A stretch of DNA of 64,000 bases from Planctomycetaceae bacterium (GTDB taxonomy: Bacteria; Planctomycetota; Planctomycetia; Planctomycetales; Planctomycetaceae). A model generated the notes under the pieces. The model was not told the DNA's origin, searched no databases, and saw only the letters and a list, made by a program, of their open reading frames with translations. The stretch is from positions 310,001-374,000 of the forward strand of contig JAWKUA010000001.1 of the NCBI GenBank assembly GCA_041398785.1, read 5' to 3'. How positions within the stretch are numbered: the stretch's first letter is position 1; every line of letters starts with the position of its first letter. Shown one piece after another: positions 1 to 8,307 of this stretch. The position numbers and the translations under genes are program-made.

Positions 1-234
1 CGCTACGAGTTTCAGAAACGCCGTCGCCACAATCGGCTTCGTGATCGACGCTACCAGATAGCGCCGTTGCGGCAGTCGCGCGGCCGGCAGATCCACTTTG
101 CTTCGCTCCGTGAATTGAAACGTCACAGACGTTCCGGCGGCGCTGCCGGCATCGACGTCCACGAAGGGACAACGCGATTCCGAACAGATTCGGTTCAGGA
201 CCTCGGACATGGATGTTGCGGATGTTGATGTCAT
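1..234 (-). CDS. Serine beta-lactamase-fold hydrolase, N-terminal part (cut by window edge)
   Basis: Only the first 78 residues lie in the window; the gene runs off the left edge. The reading begins at an ATG at 232-234; a second Met at codon 9 (208-210) could also be the start. Near the cut end is VASITKPIVATAF. Its S-I-T-K is the SxxK nucleophile motif of class C beta-lactamase and penicillin-binding-protein-like hydrolases, followed by the hydrophobic helix usual for that family. Many planctomycete members are esterases or D-aminopeptidase-like enzymes rather than antibiotic-resistance enzymes, so the substrate cannot be stated. No signal peptide is apparent, which favours a cytoplasmic protein. 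The other catalytic motifs (YxN, HxG) are outside the window. Confidence 0.65.
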   Translation of the reverse strand, partial: MTSTSATSMSEVLNRICSESRCPFVDVDAGSAAGTSVTFQFTERSKVDLPAARLPQRRYLVASITKPIVATAFLKLVA

Positions 235-622
235 CGAAGTCCCGGACCTCCCGTCTCGTCGATTGAGCGGCCTTGTACTCTAACAACACGACGAATCGCA
301 GCCTACGTGCGGGCACGGCTGCGAGTGGCACGGCGCGGGCACAGGACGCTGACCGTCGCGGCTCACCGCCGCAGGTTTCCCATCGAACACACTGACCAAA
401 CAAACACGCGGGGAGCAAAGGACGGTCGAAATCCCCGGACATTCCCGCTTCTGTCGTCGCCGATCCGGGACATGCGTCGTGAACGCTGTTTCCCCTGCGC
501 TGACCAGGCCCTGATCCCGCTCGCGTCGGGTCTGGCGGGAGCCGCAATTGACACGATTTTGCAAATTGCGGTAAAAAGTTGGGGTTGAGACCAATCCTGA
601 CTGTTCCACGGAAGGAACTGTG
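235..622. other. Intergenic region between divergent genes
   Basis: No convincing gene in 388 bases; open frames here are arginine/proline-rich with no recognisable domain. The right end holds the promoter-like element annotated at 542-577. The stretch presumably carries the promoters of both flanking divergent genes. Confidence 0.5.
542..577 (+). promoter_or_regulatory. Putative sigma70-type promoter with overlapping inverted repeat
   Basis: A consensus -35 hexamer TTGACA at 548-553 is followed after 18 bases by TAAAAA (572-577), a 4-of-6 match to the -10 box, 45 bases before the TPR gene start. A perfect 8-bp inverted repeat, CCGCAATT (542-549) and AATTGCGG (564-571), overlaps the -35 and abuts the -10, as an operator would. 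Promoter and operator roles are inferred from the arrangement only. Confidence 0.35.
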
Positions 623-2035
623 ATGCAATTCATTCTGCCGTGCCTGGGAATTTCCTGCGTCGTATTAACAATCTGCGGCTGCGGGTCCGGATCGGATGAT
701 GCTGGTGCAGCAGCCGCCATTCCGCTGTCGATCTCCAATCCTGAATCGACCACCGGAAAATCCGCCGAAGCGGCCACGGCGAAACCGCAGGAAACCGTCA
801 TCAGCGCTGCTGTGGAGCAATTGGTGGGGCGGGCGAGAGCATCCGTCGTCGGCGGTCAGAATGCGGTGGCCATTGAATCGCTCAGCCAGGCCATCGGCAT
901 TGCTCCGAACGATTCCCGCCTGCTGCGAATGCGGGCCGACGTGTACGAAGTCATGGGAGAATTCGCCAACGCTCGCGCTGACTTCAGCATGGCGATTCAG
1001 GCGGATCCGGAAAACGCGGCGCTGTACAACGTCCGCGGCTATTTTCTGATGACGCGAGGCCTGACCGATGAGGCGCTGAAGGACTTTCAGAAGGCCATCG
1101 AACTGGATTCGCAGCTTGTGGAAGCACTGAACAATCGCGGCCTGATCGCTCTGTCGAAGCAGGACTATGCCGCTGCGGAAGCCGACTTTTCCAGGGCGAT
1201 CGAAGGTAACCGAAAGTATGCCGACGCGTGGAACAACCGCGGCTTCTGCCGATTCAAGAACGGCCAGTTGGAAACCGCTCTGTCCGACCTGAAGCAGGCT
1301 CTGGCGCTGAACCCCAAATACCTGACCGCCTGGAACAACTGCGGACTGGTCCATATGGAACAGCAGGATTACGAATCCGCGGTCACGGCCTTCAGCAAGG
1401 CGATCGAACTTTCACCACTGGACGTTCGCTGGTTCAATCATCGCCGCACGGCTTATCAGAAGCTGGAACGCTTCGCCGAAGCCAGCGCCGACGAACACCA
1501 GATCCGCTGGCTGACGGGACTGGAAGCGATCACCAGAAAGGTGGCGGCCAACGCAGCCAATCCGGCCGTCTGGATTGCCCGAGCAAACTACCTGGCAACC
1601 GGTAACCAGTTCGGAGCCGCCATTCAGGATTACTCGCGAGCCCTGGCGCTGCGGCCCGGCCACCCCGAAGCTCTGACCGGGCGCGCCAAAGCGTGGATGA
1701 AAACCGGGGAATTGCAGAAGGCCATGACCGACATCGACGAATCGCTGGTGGTCGCGAAGTCTCAGGAAGCGTTTTCGATCCGCGGCGATGCGTGGATGGA
1801 ACTGAAGAACTTCGACCAGGCAGTTCAGGATTACGAATCCGCTCAGCGATTCGACAATCAGGTCGTGGAAGCCTATCGAGCGCGCGGCGAGCAGCGCAAG
1901 GCCGCCGGACAAACGGAACTTGCCGAAGCTGATTTCAGCAAGGCGGATGAGATCACGGCAACGCTTTCCGGGCGGGGGCCGGACAGCAAACGCACGGCCG
2001 TTGCGCCGAACGCTTTTCCGGACCTGCCCGAATGA
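623..2035 (+). CDS. TPR-repeat lipoprotein
   Basis: A 470-residue protein of tandem tetratricopeptide repeats from about residue 60 to the C-terminus; successive units show the W/Y-N-N-R-G and A-(x)-A-D-F-(S/x)-(K/R)-A-I patterns of TPR helices. The N-terminus has a short hydrophobic segment ending in I-C-G-C followed by GSGSDD, an acceptable lipobox, so the protein is probably lipid-anchored and exported. TPR proteins act as scaffolds; no enzymatic domain is visible. The ATG at 623 is preferred over the adjacent GTG at 620 because GAAGGA (611-616) sits 6 bases before it. It stands alone, convergent with the SGNH-hydrolase gene, 33 bases from that gene's stop. Confidence 0.85.
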   Translation: MQFILPCLGISCVVLTICGCGSGSDDAGAAAAIPLSISNPESTTGKSAEAATAKPQETVISAAVEQLVGRARASVVGGQNAVAIESLSQAIGIAPNDSRLLRMRADVYEVMGEFANARADFSMAIQADPENAALYNVRGYFLMTRGLTDEALKDFQKAIELDSQLVEALNNRGLIALSKQDYAAAEADFSRAIEGNRKYADAWNNRGFCRFKNGQLETALSDLKQALALNPKYLTAWNNCGLVHMEQQDYESAVTAFSKAIELSPLDVRWFNHRRTAYQKLERFAEASADEHQIRWLTGLEAITRKVAANAANPAVWIARANYLATGNQFGAAIQDYSRALALRPGHPEALTGRAKAWMKTGELQKAMTDIDESLVVAKSQEAFSIRGDAWMELKNFDQAVQDYESAQRFDNQVVEAYRARGEQRKAAGQTELAEADFSKADEITATLSGRGPDSKRTAVAPNAFPDLPE

Positions 2036-2068
2036 TGCCCGTCCCGGTGTGATCCGCTGACTTGCGAA

Positions 2069-3565
2069 TCACGGCGACTGCGTCTTTGGCAGCGGCGGAC
2101 CTTCGGCGCGGCCCTGCGTCCATCCCCGCAGCGCTTCCAAAGTGCGCTGACCGCGAAGAAAGTACAGATCGTCCAGAGTCTGCAGACGTTCCTGGAACTT
2201 CCGTTCGGCGGAGATCTTCCAGTCGGACAGAACGTCATCGACGAATCCGCTTTCGGTCATCCAGTCGGCGATGGCCATCGCAATGTCCTGGTGCCCCCGA
2301 AACGACGGGTGAATGTGATCCACCAGCACCGCGTCACCCGGAATTCCGGCGTTCATCCGGCCTTCCAGCAGCGTTGCGATTTCGATCAGGGGCGTCCCGG
2401 TGTCGGCGGCCACCTGTCGCATTTCAGACTCCAGCGGTGAAATCATCCGCAGCGGGCACACGTCTTCATCGCGAGCCCTGACGAACGCGGCGCGAGCCTC
2501 TTCGTTTCGATCAGCCGCGATCAGAGCGTGGCCCAGTCGATACCAACTGAAGGCGAACTGTGGATCGCGAGCCGTCACGTCGTCCAGCAGACTGATCGCG
2601 GTCTCGGCTTCGTCCGCCGCAATGAATTCGGTTGCTTCGCGCAGTTCGGCGACGATCGCCTGACGGTCGGTGTCGTCGACGGTGTCACTGAATTCCGATT
2701 TAAACGGAGGGCAGTCGCGAAGATTGGACGGCGGCATCAGCAGCAGCACGGGAACGCCCGCGTCTTTGCAGGTCTGCACCATGCGGTTCAGGTTGTTGCC
2801 GAATTCCCTGACAACGGAATCTCGCTGCAGAGTGTTTCGGTTGTACGCTTCCAGCCCGCCGCGGTGATCCAGAAGCGCGTCGACTTCCTGCGGCAACACG
2901 GCAACGGGACGAGCATCGTCGATCACATCGGCGGATGAATCGCCGGCTTCCGTTGACGAAACGCGTGCCCGGGCGGCGGACAGCAGCCGAAAGCTGTTCA
3001 GGTGCGTCAGCCAGCGATACGCGGTCGTAAGTTCCGCGGCGGTGTTTTTCACATCGCGATAGGTGATGTCTTCCAGAAACTCATTGTGCCCGGAACAGAC
3101 GATGAACAGATCCGGCTGGTAATTCAGACACTCATCCATGATCGGGACCAGCCGATAGCTTGCATAAGAAATGCCGCCGCAGTTGACGACTTCCCACGAC
3201 CGCTTTGGAGCAGCGGCGTTCAGTGCCATTTCAAGAAACGACGTGAACGCGGTTTCCACGGAGTACGGGCGGCCCTGAACGGTCGACCCGCCCAGCACGA
3301 AGATGCGAAATCCGTTCGATGGTTTCTTCACCAGGAACGAATCTTCCGCGAAGAAACCGCGCCGGTTCGCGGCTATATGGTATCGGCCGTCGGCGTTGTT
3401 TCTCGCGAACAACGGTCGAATCCCCGCGAAGCCGACGAACGGATCCGCAACGACAGCGGAGTCTCCCCAGCCGGCGATTCGGCAGACGACTTCAAACGCC
3501 GGAAAGACGGAAAGCCCGAGAACGACAGCCAGCAATCGTCGTCGCCATTTGCGAAGAAGGCTCAC
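2069..3565 (-). CDS. SGNH/GDSL-family hydrolase-like protein with embedded TPR-like helices
   Basis: 498 residues. A Lys/Arg-rich start and hydrophobic segment (about 8-25) indicate a membrane anchor or signal. Block I is FVLGGSTVQG with the nucleophile serine near residue 94; SGHNEF matches block III (Gly/Asn oxyanion region); DHIHP near the C-terminus supplies the Asp-His of block V. Between them lies a helical stretch (around residues 310-380) with TPR-like spacing. Family members remove acetyl or acyl groups from glycans or lipids; the substrate here is unknown. The GTG start overlaps the stop of the upstream sulfatase as GTGA (3562-3565), so the two are translationally coupled, suggesting sulfate and ester removal from the same polysaccharide. 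Confidence 0.8.
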   Translation of the reverse strand: MSLLRKWRRRLLAVVLGLSVFPAFEVVCRIAGWGDSAVVADPFVGFAGIRPLFARNNADGRYHIAANRRGFFAEDSFLVKKPSNGFRIFVLGGSTVQGRPYSVETAFTSFLEMALNAAAPKRSWEVVNCGGISYASYRLVPIMDECLNYQPDLFIVCSGHNEFLEDITYRDVKNTAAELTTAYRWLTHLNSFRLLSAARARVSSTEAGDSSADVIDDARPVAVLPQEVDALLDHRGGLEAYNRNTLQRDSVVREFGNNLNRMVQTCKDAGVPVLLLMPPSNLRDCPPFKSEFSDTVDDTDRQAIVAELREATEFIAADEAETAISLLDDVTARDPQFAFSWYRLGHALIAADRNEEARAAFVRARDEDVCPLRMISPLESEMRQVAADTGTPLIEIATLLEGRMNAGIPGDAVLVDHIHPSFRGHQDIAMAIADWMTESGFVDDVLSDWKISAERKFQERLQTLDDLYFLRGQRTLEALRGWTQGRAEGPPLPKTQSP

Positions 3566-5067
3566 GGAACGGACTTCCTCACTGGGGCCGGCCCTGCCTG
3601 TTGCGGATCCCGCGTTCGTTCGGCGGCAAGGATTTCGGTAAGCACTCGCCGCAGGTTTCCGACGACTTCCGGGTTCTGAGAGTACAGGTTTGTCGTTTCG
3701 GCGGGATCGTCCTTCAAATTGTAGAGCTGCGACGGCGGATCATTCGTGCCGGGCGTAATCCTTGACGGCTGCGAGAATCCGCCGGACCCCAGCCCTTCGA
3801 TCAGTTTCCAGTGACCTTCGCGAATCGTCATGAACCCGCTGCCCGACTGTAACGCCAGCGATGTCCTGACCGGCTGGTCGGCAGGCTGCGTTCCCAGCAA
3901 AACTGCGGAAAAGTCATGGCTGTCAGGCCCGGCACCGTCTGGCAGTTCAAAGTCTGTGATGGCTGCCAGCGTTGCCAGCAGATCGACGAAACTGACCAAC
4001 TGGTCGCTGACGGAACCTGCCTGAATCTTTCCCGGCCAGCGAACGACAAACGGAACCCGGTGGCCGGCTTCCCAGGCATCAGCCTTCATACCGCGCAGTC
4101 CGCCGGACGAATCGTGCCCGAATCGTTCCACGTCTTTCTGATACCATGTGGGTCCGTTGTCGGAAGCGAAGACAACCAGCGTGTTTCCTGCCATGCCGGC
4201 GCTGTCGAGTGCTCTCAGGACGCGGCCGATCATTGTGTCAACCATGACCGCGAAGTCGCCGTACATATCTGCCTGGCTGGTGCCGACAAACGCATCCGAC
4301 GGCAGCCACGGCGTATGCGGCGCGGGATACGCCAGATACAGCATCAGCGGCTGAGCCTCCCTGGCATCGACCTGACGATCCGCGTGGTCTCGAATGACGT
4401 CGATCGCTTCGTCGGTGAAGCGAGGCAGCACGTCCTTCAATTCCAGATCCGGCGCGATTCCGCCGGCTCGCCAGAACGCTCCCTGAATCGGCGACCATCC
4501 GTCGCTGTTATTCGCGGCGATTTCGTTCGTGGGCGGCTGCACGGCCCGCCGGTCCCGAATGTAGAAGTAGGGTGGAATGTCCGTGGATGCCCGGATGCCG
4601 AAGTACGAATCGAAGCCAACGTCGACCGGGCCTCCCGGCAGCGGGCGTTCGTAGCCCTGCGATTCGTCGAACCCCAGATGCCATTTGCCAACCATTGCCG
4701 TGCGGTAACCCTGTGACTTCAGCAGCGACGCAATCGTTGTCGCACCGTCGTCAATCAGCGGCTGCCGAGCCCATCGGGAAACGTCTGTTCGGAACGGATA
4801 GCGTCCCGTCACCAGGCCGTAACGCGACATGTGGCAAAGCGGTCCTGAAGCGTGAGCGTCGGTAAACCTCATCCCGGCGGCGGCCAGCGAATCAATATTC
4901 AGCGTCGGAATCTTCGATTCCGCGTTGTAGCAGCCGGGATCACCGTACCCCATATCGTCGACCAGAATGATGACGACGTTCGGCCGCTGGTCGTCCGCCG
5001 CGACACCGGTGGCAAGACCGAAGATGGCACTTGAAACCAAAACCAGGCATCGGAAATGTGTCATCAC
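3562..5067 (-). CDS. Type I (formylglycine) arylsulfatase-like enzyme, exported
   Basis: 501 residues with a signal peptide (about 1-24, ending GVAA). Sulfatase hallmarks are in order: NVVIILVDDMGYGD (metal-binding Asp pair), GPLCHMSRYGLVTGRY with Cys78 as the residue expected to become formylglycine, GKWHLG, and FASDNGPTWY (metal-binding Asp/Asn). Such enzymes hydrolyse sulfate esters, usually of sulfated polysaccharides, in the periplasm or outside the cell. The odd feature is the core motif C-H-M-S-R: the third position, nearly always Pro or Ala in C-x-P-x-R, is Met. Whether a formylglycine-generating enzyme accepts this is unclear. It is the first gene of a coupled pair with the SGNH hydrolase. 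Confidence 0.92.
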   Translation of the reverse strand: MMTHFRCLVLVSSAIFGLATGVAADDQRPNVVIILVDDMGYGDPGCYNAESKIPTLNIDSLAAAGMRFTDAHASGPLCHMSRYGLVTGRYPFRTDVSRWARQPLIDDGATTIASLLKSQGYRTAMVGKWHLGFDESQGYERPLPGGPVDVGFDSYFGIRASTDIPPYFYIRDRRAVQPPTNEIAANNSDGWSPIQGAFWRAGGIAPDLELKDVLPRFTDEAIDVIRDHADRQVDAREAQPLMLYLAYPAPHTPWLPSDAFVGTSQADMYGDFAVMVDTMIGRVLRALDSAGMAGNTLVVFASDNGPTWYQKDVERFGHDSSGGLRGMKADAWEAGHRVPFVVRWPGKIQAGSVSDQLVSFVDLLATLAAITDFELPDGAGPDSHDFSAVLLGTQPADQPVRTSLALQSGSGFMTIREGHWKLIEGLGSGGFSQPSRITPGTNDPPSQLYNLKDDPAETTNLYSQNPEVVGNLRRVLTEILAAERTRDPQQAGPAPVRKSVP

Positions 5068-6096
5068 AACACTCTGTTAAATGGAAACACACAGGCGACG
5101 CAACCGGCGAACCCAGCCGCGGTGAAAACTGCAGGCACGCCGATCGGGCACGCAGGGAGACCGGGAATCTCAGGCGTTCGGTCGACAGGAAGTTCCAATC
5201 ATGGACGTCGCGATGCGTCCGAACCGCCGCCGGAGGACGTTTTGCCTGATCCACGACAGACGGATGCCGGCCGACAATGACAGCGTATCGGTGACCCGTC
5301 GGCGCGACAACCGACGCATGGATTCACCGGAATTAATGCGTCCGAAACGCCGCTGCGGGTTCACCGCATGTCGAATTCGCAGCGCGCACCAGGCCGCGCC
5401 GGACTTACTCTGTGCCGGCGATTTCACAAAGCGGCGCCGTCGCCCCGGCGGAACCAGAGCTCGGGGTTCCCGACAGCAGATGCGGGAACGCACTCCCGCT
5501 GCGGCACAGTCGACGCGAACGTCGCCAAACACGAAAGGAAAAAGCGCAACCGGCGTCCTCAGGCCTGGAGTTCTCGATGACAGACCCTCAGACAACCGGT
5601 TGCGCGTGCCGCGGGTTCAAGGAAGATGCCGTCGCTCACGCGAAGCATTATCCACGGACTACCTCAGCGAACCAGACGGAGTATGTCCGCAATCTTTTGT
5701 CAGTGATTCTCTGAGTCCCGAAGTGGTGAACTGATGGCGACGGAATCAACAGCGTGGACCGACAGACCTCTGCGTCAGATGTGCCGCGGCGGATCACGCG
5801 TTCCTTACGAACGGAATCGCGCCTCGCGGCATCAGGGTTGCGGAGCAGGCCATTTCGCGAAAATCACGATTTCGACCGGGTCAGCGCGGAAGCCTGCGGC
5901 ACGCTGCGGCTACCCATCGCGCGGCGGATCGTCGCCTTGCTGCGAAAGGAATGTCGGTGCCTGCAAGTCGCGACGCTGATATCAGCGAACGGGACGAATC
6001 AGACCGGTGGCAATTGCCAGGCGGCTGTCTATCATTCCATCTCCGTCTGACCTGCTGGCACGCGTCTGTCCCCGAATTGCACAAGCCCGGTTCCGC
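5068..6096. other. Long intergenic region, largely without recognisable genes
   Basis: About 1 kb between the divergently oriented sulfatase and adaptor genes. Open frames on both strands are Arg/Ser/Pro-rich with no domain. Two things stand out: a 7-bp perfect hairpin, GTTCCCG (5466-5472) with CGGGAAC (5483-5489), and one short frame with plausible codon use, annotated separately at 5577-5714. Otherwise nothing is seen. Confidence 0.45.
5577..5714 (+). CDS. Possible 45-residue small protein
   Basis: An ATG at 5577, preceded by GGAG about 8 bases upstream, opens a 45-codon frame starting MTDPQTTGCACRGFKEDA. It ends in TGA at 5712-5714. Codon use is not obviously random, but the frame is short, matches no family I know, and lies in a long region otherwise lacking genes. 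It could be chance. Confidence 0.15.
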   Translation: MTDPQTTGCACRGFKEDAVAHAKHYPRTTSANQTEYVRNLLSVIL

Positions 6097-7539
6097 ATGG
6101 CCGAAGATCATCGCTACAAAACGATCCTGCGACGGCTCGTGTTTTCGGAAGTCCTGATCGCTCTGCTTCTGTTTGGCAGCGTATTCGTGTTTGCCGCGCT
6201 GCGGGCTCAGAAGCCGGAAGTTCAGGAGAAGCAGATCGATCCGGTCAGCTTCAATGTCGACGTCTTTGTGACCGAGGAGGTCGATTTTCGTGAGCTGCTG
6301 ACCGGATTCGGCACGGCGCGGGCGGAGCGGGAAGTCGTCATCGCCGCTCAGGTCAGCGGGGAAGTCGTCGAAATTCACCCGAACCTGAACGTCGGACATC
6401 CCGTCGTCAGCGGACAGACGGTTGTCTTTCCGGACCGGCCGTCGGAGCAGCGAAACGCCGACCTGCTGCTGCGAATCGATCCCAGAGATTACGTGGAACG
6501 AGTCGAACAGGCATCCAATCGCGTTGCCGAAGCTGGCGCAGAAATCGCACAACTGCAGCAACAGCTTCGCAACACGGAAACGCAGCTTGGCAAGGCCAGG
6601 CAGGACGTAAAGACTCTGCAGGACGAATACGAACGAATCAAATCGGCATTCGACAAGCAGGCTTCGTCGCCATCGGAACTGAACCGGTCACTGCTCGAAC
6701 TGCGGCGTTACGAAGACACCATCATTCAGCTCGAAAGCCAGCAGTCCGTGCTGCCCCTGCAGATCGCGGCCGCAAAACAACGTCTGGCCACGGGCAATTC
6801 GGAAGTCACCCGGGCGGAAACCGACCTGCAGCGCACCAGCGTGACGCCTCCGTTTGACGGAATCATCAGCGAAGTCACCGTCGAACAGGGCCAGTTTGTG
6901 CGAGCCGGCGAACCTTTGCTGCGACTGACCGATCCGGATCGCGTGGAAATTCCCGTGTCGCTGGGTATGGAGGACTTTCTGCTGATCGAAAACGACCTGC
7001 AACAGGGACGCCGGCCGGTGACGTCGCTGGCCGAAAACGAGACTTCCCCGGCCGAATGGAGCGGTCAGATTGTGCGAATCTCGCCAGTGGCGGATGCATC
7101 GTCGCGAACGGTGGAAGTTTTCGTCGACGTTAACAACGCCGACCAGATCCGGACGCTGCTGCCCGGCACGTTTGTCCATGCCCGCATCGACGGACCCGTC
7201 TGGAGCGACGCAATTGTCATCCCCCGTGAAGCCATTATCGAAGACCATGTGTTTGTCGTCGACAGCGATGGAAAAGCCGTGAAACGCCGTATCCGGACCG
7301 GACGTCGCCTGCAGTCAATGATCGTCGTCGAACAGGGTCTGCAGCCGGGAGAAAAGGTCATCCTGACCAATCTGGATATTGTCGAGGACGGTAAGCGGGT
7401 CACGATCCAGGCCGCGACGACTCCCGCCGACGAGATTGCCGAATTGCGACTGCCCGTCCTTCGACTGCTGGACGAACCGTCGGAGACCGTTCCTTCGGCG
7501 ACCGTCCCTTCGGCGCCGGCACCGTCGGTGGGGCAGTAG
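6097..7539 (+). CDS. Efflux RND/HlyD-type periplasmic adaptor subunit
   Basis: About 480 residues. One N-terminal membrane helix (LIALLLFGSVFVFAAL) is followed by a biotinyl-lipoyl half (VIAAQVSGEVVEIHPNLN), a long coiled-coil hairpin rich in Q/E/A, the second lipoyl half (TPPFDGIISEVTVEQGQFV), a beta-barrel domain and a membrane-proximal domain. This is the order of membrane-fusion proteins linking an inner-membrane pump to a TolC channel. The ATG at 6097 is chosen because the hydrophobic anchor then falls at the usual distance; a GTG at 6007 would add an unusual 30-residue extension. No RND or ABC pump is adjacent, so it is an orphan in this window. rsmE begins 60 bases downstream. Confidence 0.88.
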   Translation: MAEDHRYKTILRRLVFSEVLIALLLFGSVFVFAALRAQKPEVQEKQIDPVSFNVDVFVTEEVDFRELLTGFGTARAEREVVIAAQVSGEVVEIHPNLNVGHPVVSGQTVVFPDRPSEQRNADLLLRIDPRDYVERVEQASNRVAEAGAEIAQLQQQLRNTETQLGKARQDVKTLQDEYERIKSAFDKQASSPSELNRSLLELRRYEDTIIQLESQQSVLPLQIAAAKQRLATGNSEVTRAETDLQRTSVTPPFDGIISEVTVEQGQFVRAGEPLLRLTDPDRVEIPVSLGMEDFLLIENDLQQGRRPVTSLAENETSPAEWSGQIVRISPVADASSRTVEVFVDVNNADQIRTLLPGTFVHARIDGPVWSDAIVIPREAIIEDHVFVVDSDGKAVKRRIRTGRRLQSMIVVEQGLQPGEKVILTNLDIVEDGKRVTIQAATTPADEIAELRLPVLRLLDEPSETVPSATVPSAPAPSVGQ

Positions 7540-7599
7540 TGTTGCGATCACGGCTCCATTGCGCTCCTTCGCCGTCAGTTCCGCGGATTCCACCACCTG

Positions 7600-8307
7600 A
7601 TGCACCGTTTTTTCTGCGAAGAACTGGACGGCGAAGTCGTTTCGCTCGATCGCAGTGAGTCGCACCACGCGATCAACGTACTCCGGCTGAACGTCGGCGA
7701 TCCCGTCGTCCTGTTCGATGGCTGCGGTACGACCGCCGAAGGGACGATTGCACGACGGACTCGCAGCGCGTGCGACGTGCAGATGTCTTCGCGAACCCGA
7801 CACGACCGGCCGCATGGACTGCGGCTGACGGTCGCCAGCGCGGTACCCAAGGGAGATCGCCTGAGGTTTCTGGCCGAGAAACTTACCGAAATCGGCGTCG
7901 ATCGTTTCGTGCCGCTGAACACATCGCGGTCCGTCGTTGATCCGCGACAGGCAAAACTTCAAAAACTTGCGGCAGCGGTCGTCGCCGCGACACGGCAATG
8001 CGAACGCCCTTGGCTGATGTCAATCGATGGACCGTCGACACTGACTTCCGTGCTGAACGACGCCCGAAGTACCGATGCTCGCGTCTTCATCGCCCACCCC
8101 GCTGCGCCGGGCACCGGCCGCGAAGCGGTTATTGAAGACGCACCGGACAGCGCTGTGCTGTTGATCGGGCCGGAAGGAGGATTCACCGACGACGAAGTTT
8201 CACTGGCAAAAGACTCCGGCGCCGTGCTGCTGGACTGGCCTGGCAGCATTCTGCGAATTGAAACCGCCGCGATTGTGTTCGCATCACGGCTGCTTGACCG
8301 CCGTTGA
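7600..8307 (+). CDS. rsmE: 16S rRNA (uracil-1498-N3)-methyltransferase RsmE
   Basis: 235 residues, normal length for the family. The N-terminal PUA-like domain starts MHRFFCEELDG and contains SHHAINVLRLNVGD. The C-terminal SPOUT methyltransferase fold shows ASAVPKGDRLRFLAEKLTEIG, the GPEGGFTDDE loop and LGxxILRIETAA-type knot (here WPGSILRIETAAI), which form the SAM-binding trefoil knot. It methylates U1498 of 16S rRNA in the assembled small subunit. It follows the adaptor gene by 60 bases and may share its transcript. Its last 24 bases overlap the 3' end of the opposing glycosidase gene. Confidence 0.95.
   Translation: MHRFFCEELDGEVVSLDRSESHHAINVLRLNVGDPVVLFDGCGTTAEGTIARRTRSACDVQMSSRTRHDRPHGLRLTVASAVPKGDRLRFLAEKLTEIGVDRFVPLNTSRSVVDPRQAKLQKLAAAVVAATRQCERPWLMSIDGPSTLTSVLNDARSTDARVFIAHPAAPGTGREAVIEDAPDSAVLLIGPEGGFTDDEVSLAKDSGAVLLDWPGSILRIETAAIVFASRLLDRR

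Noticed and set aside
5201..5734. A 177-codon open frame upstream of the efflux adaptor
   Set aside because: Its translation is Arg/Ser/Pro-rich with no domain, as expected from reading GC-rich DNA in a non-coding frame; there is no ribosome-binding site.
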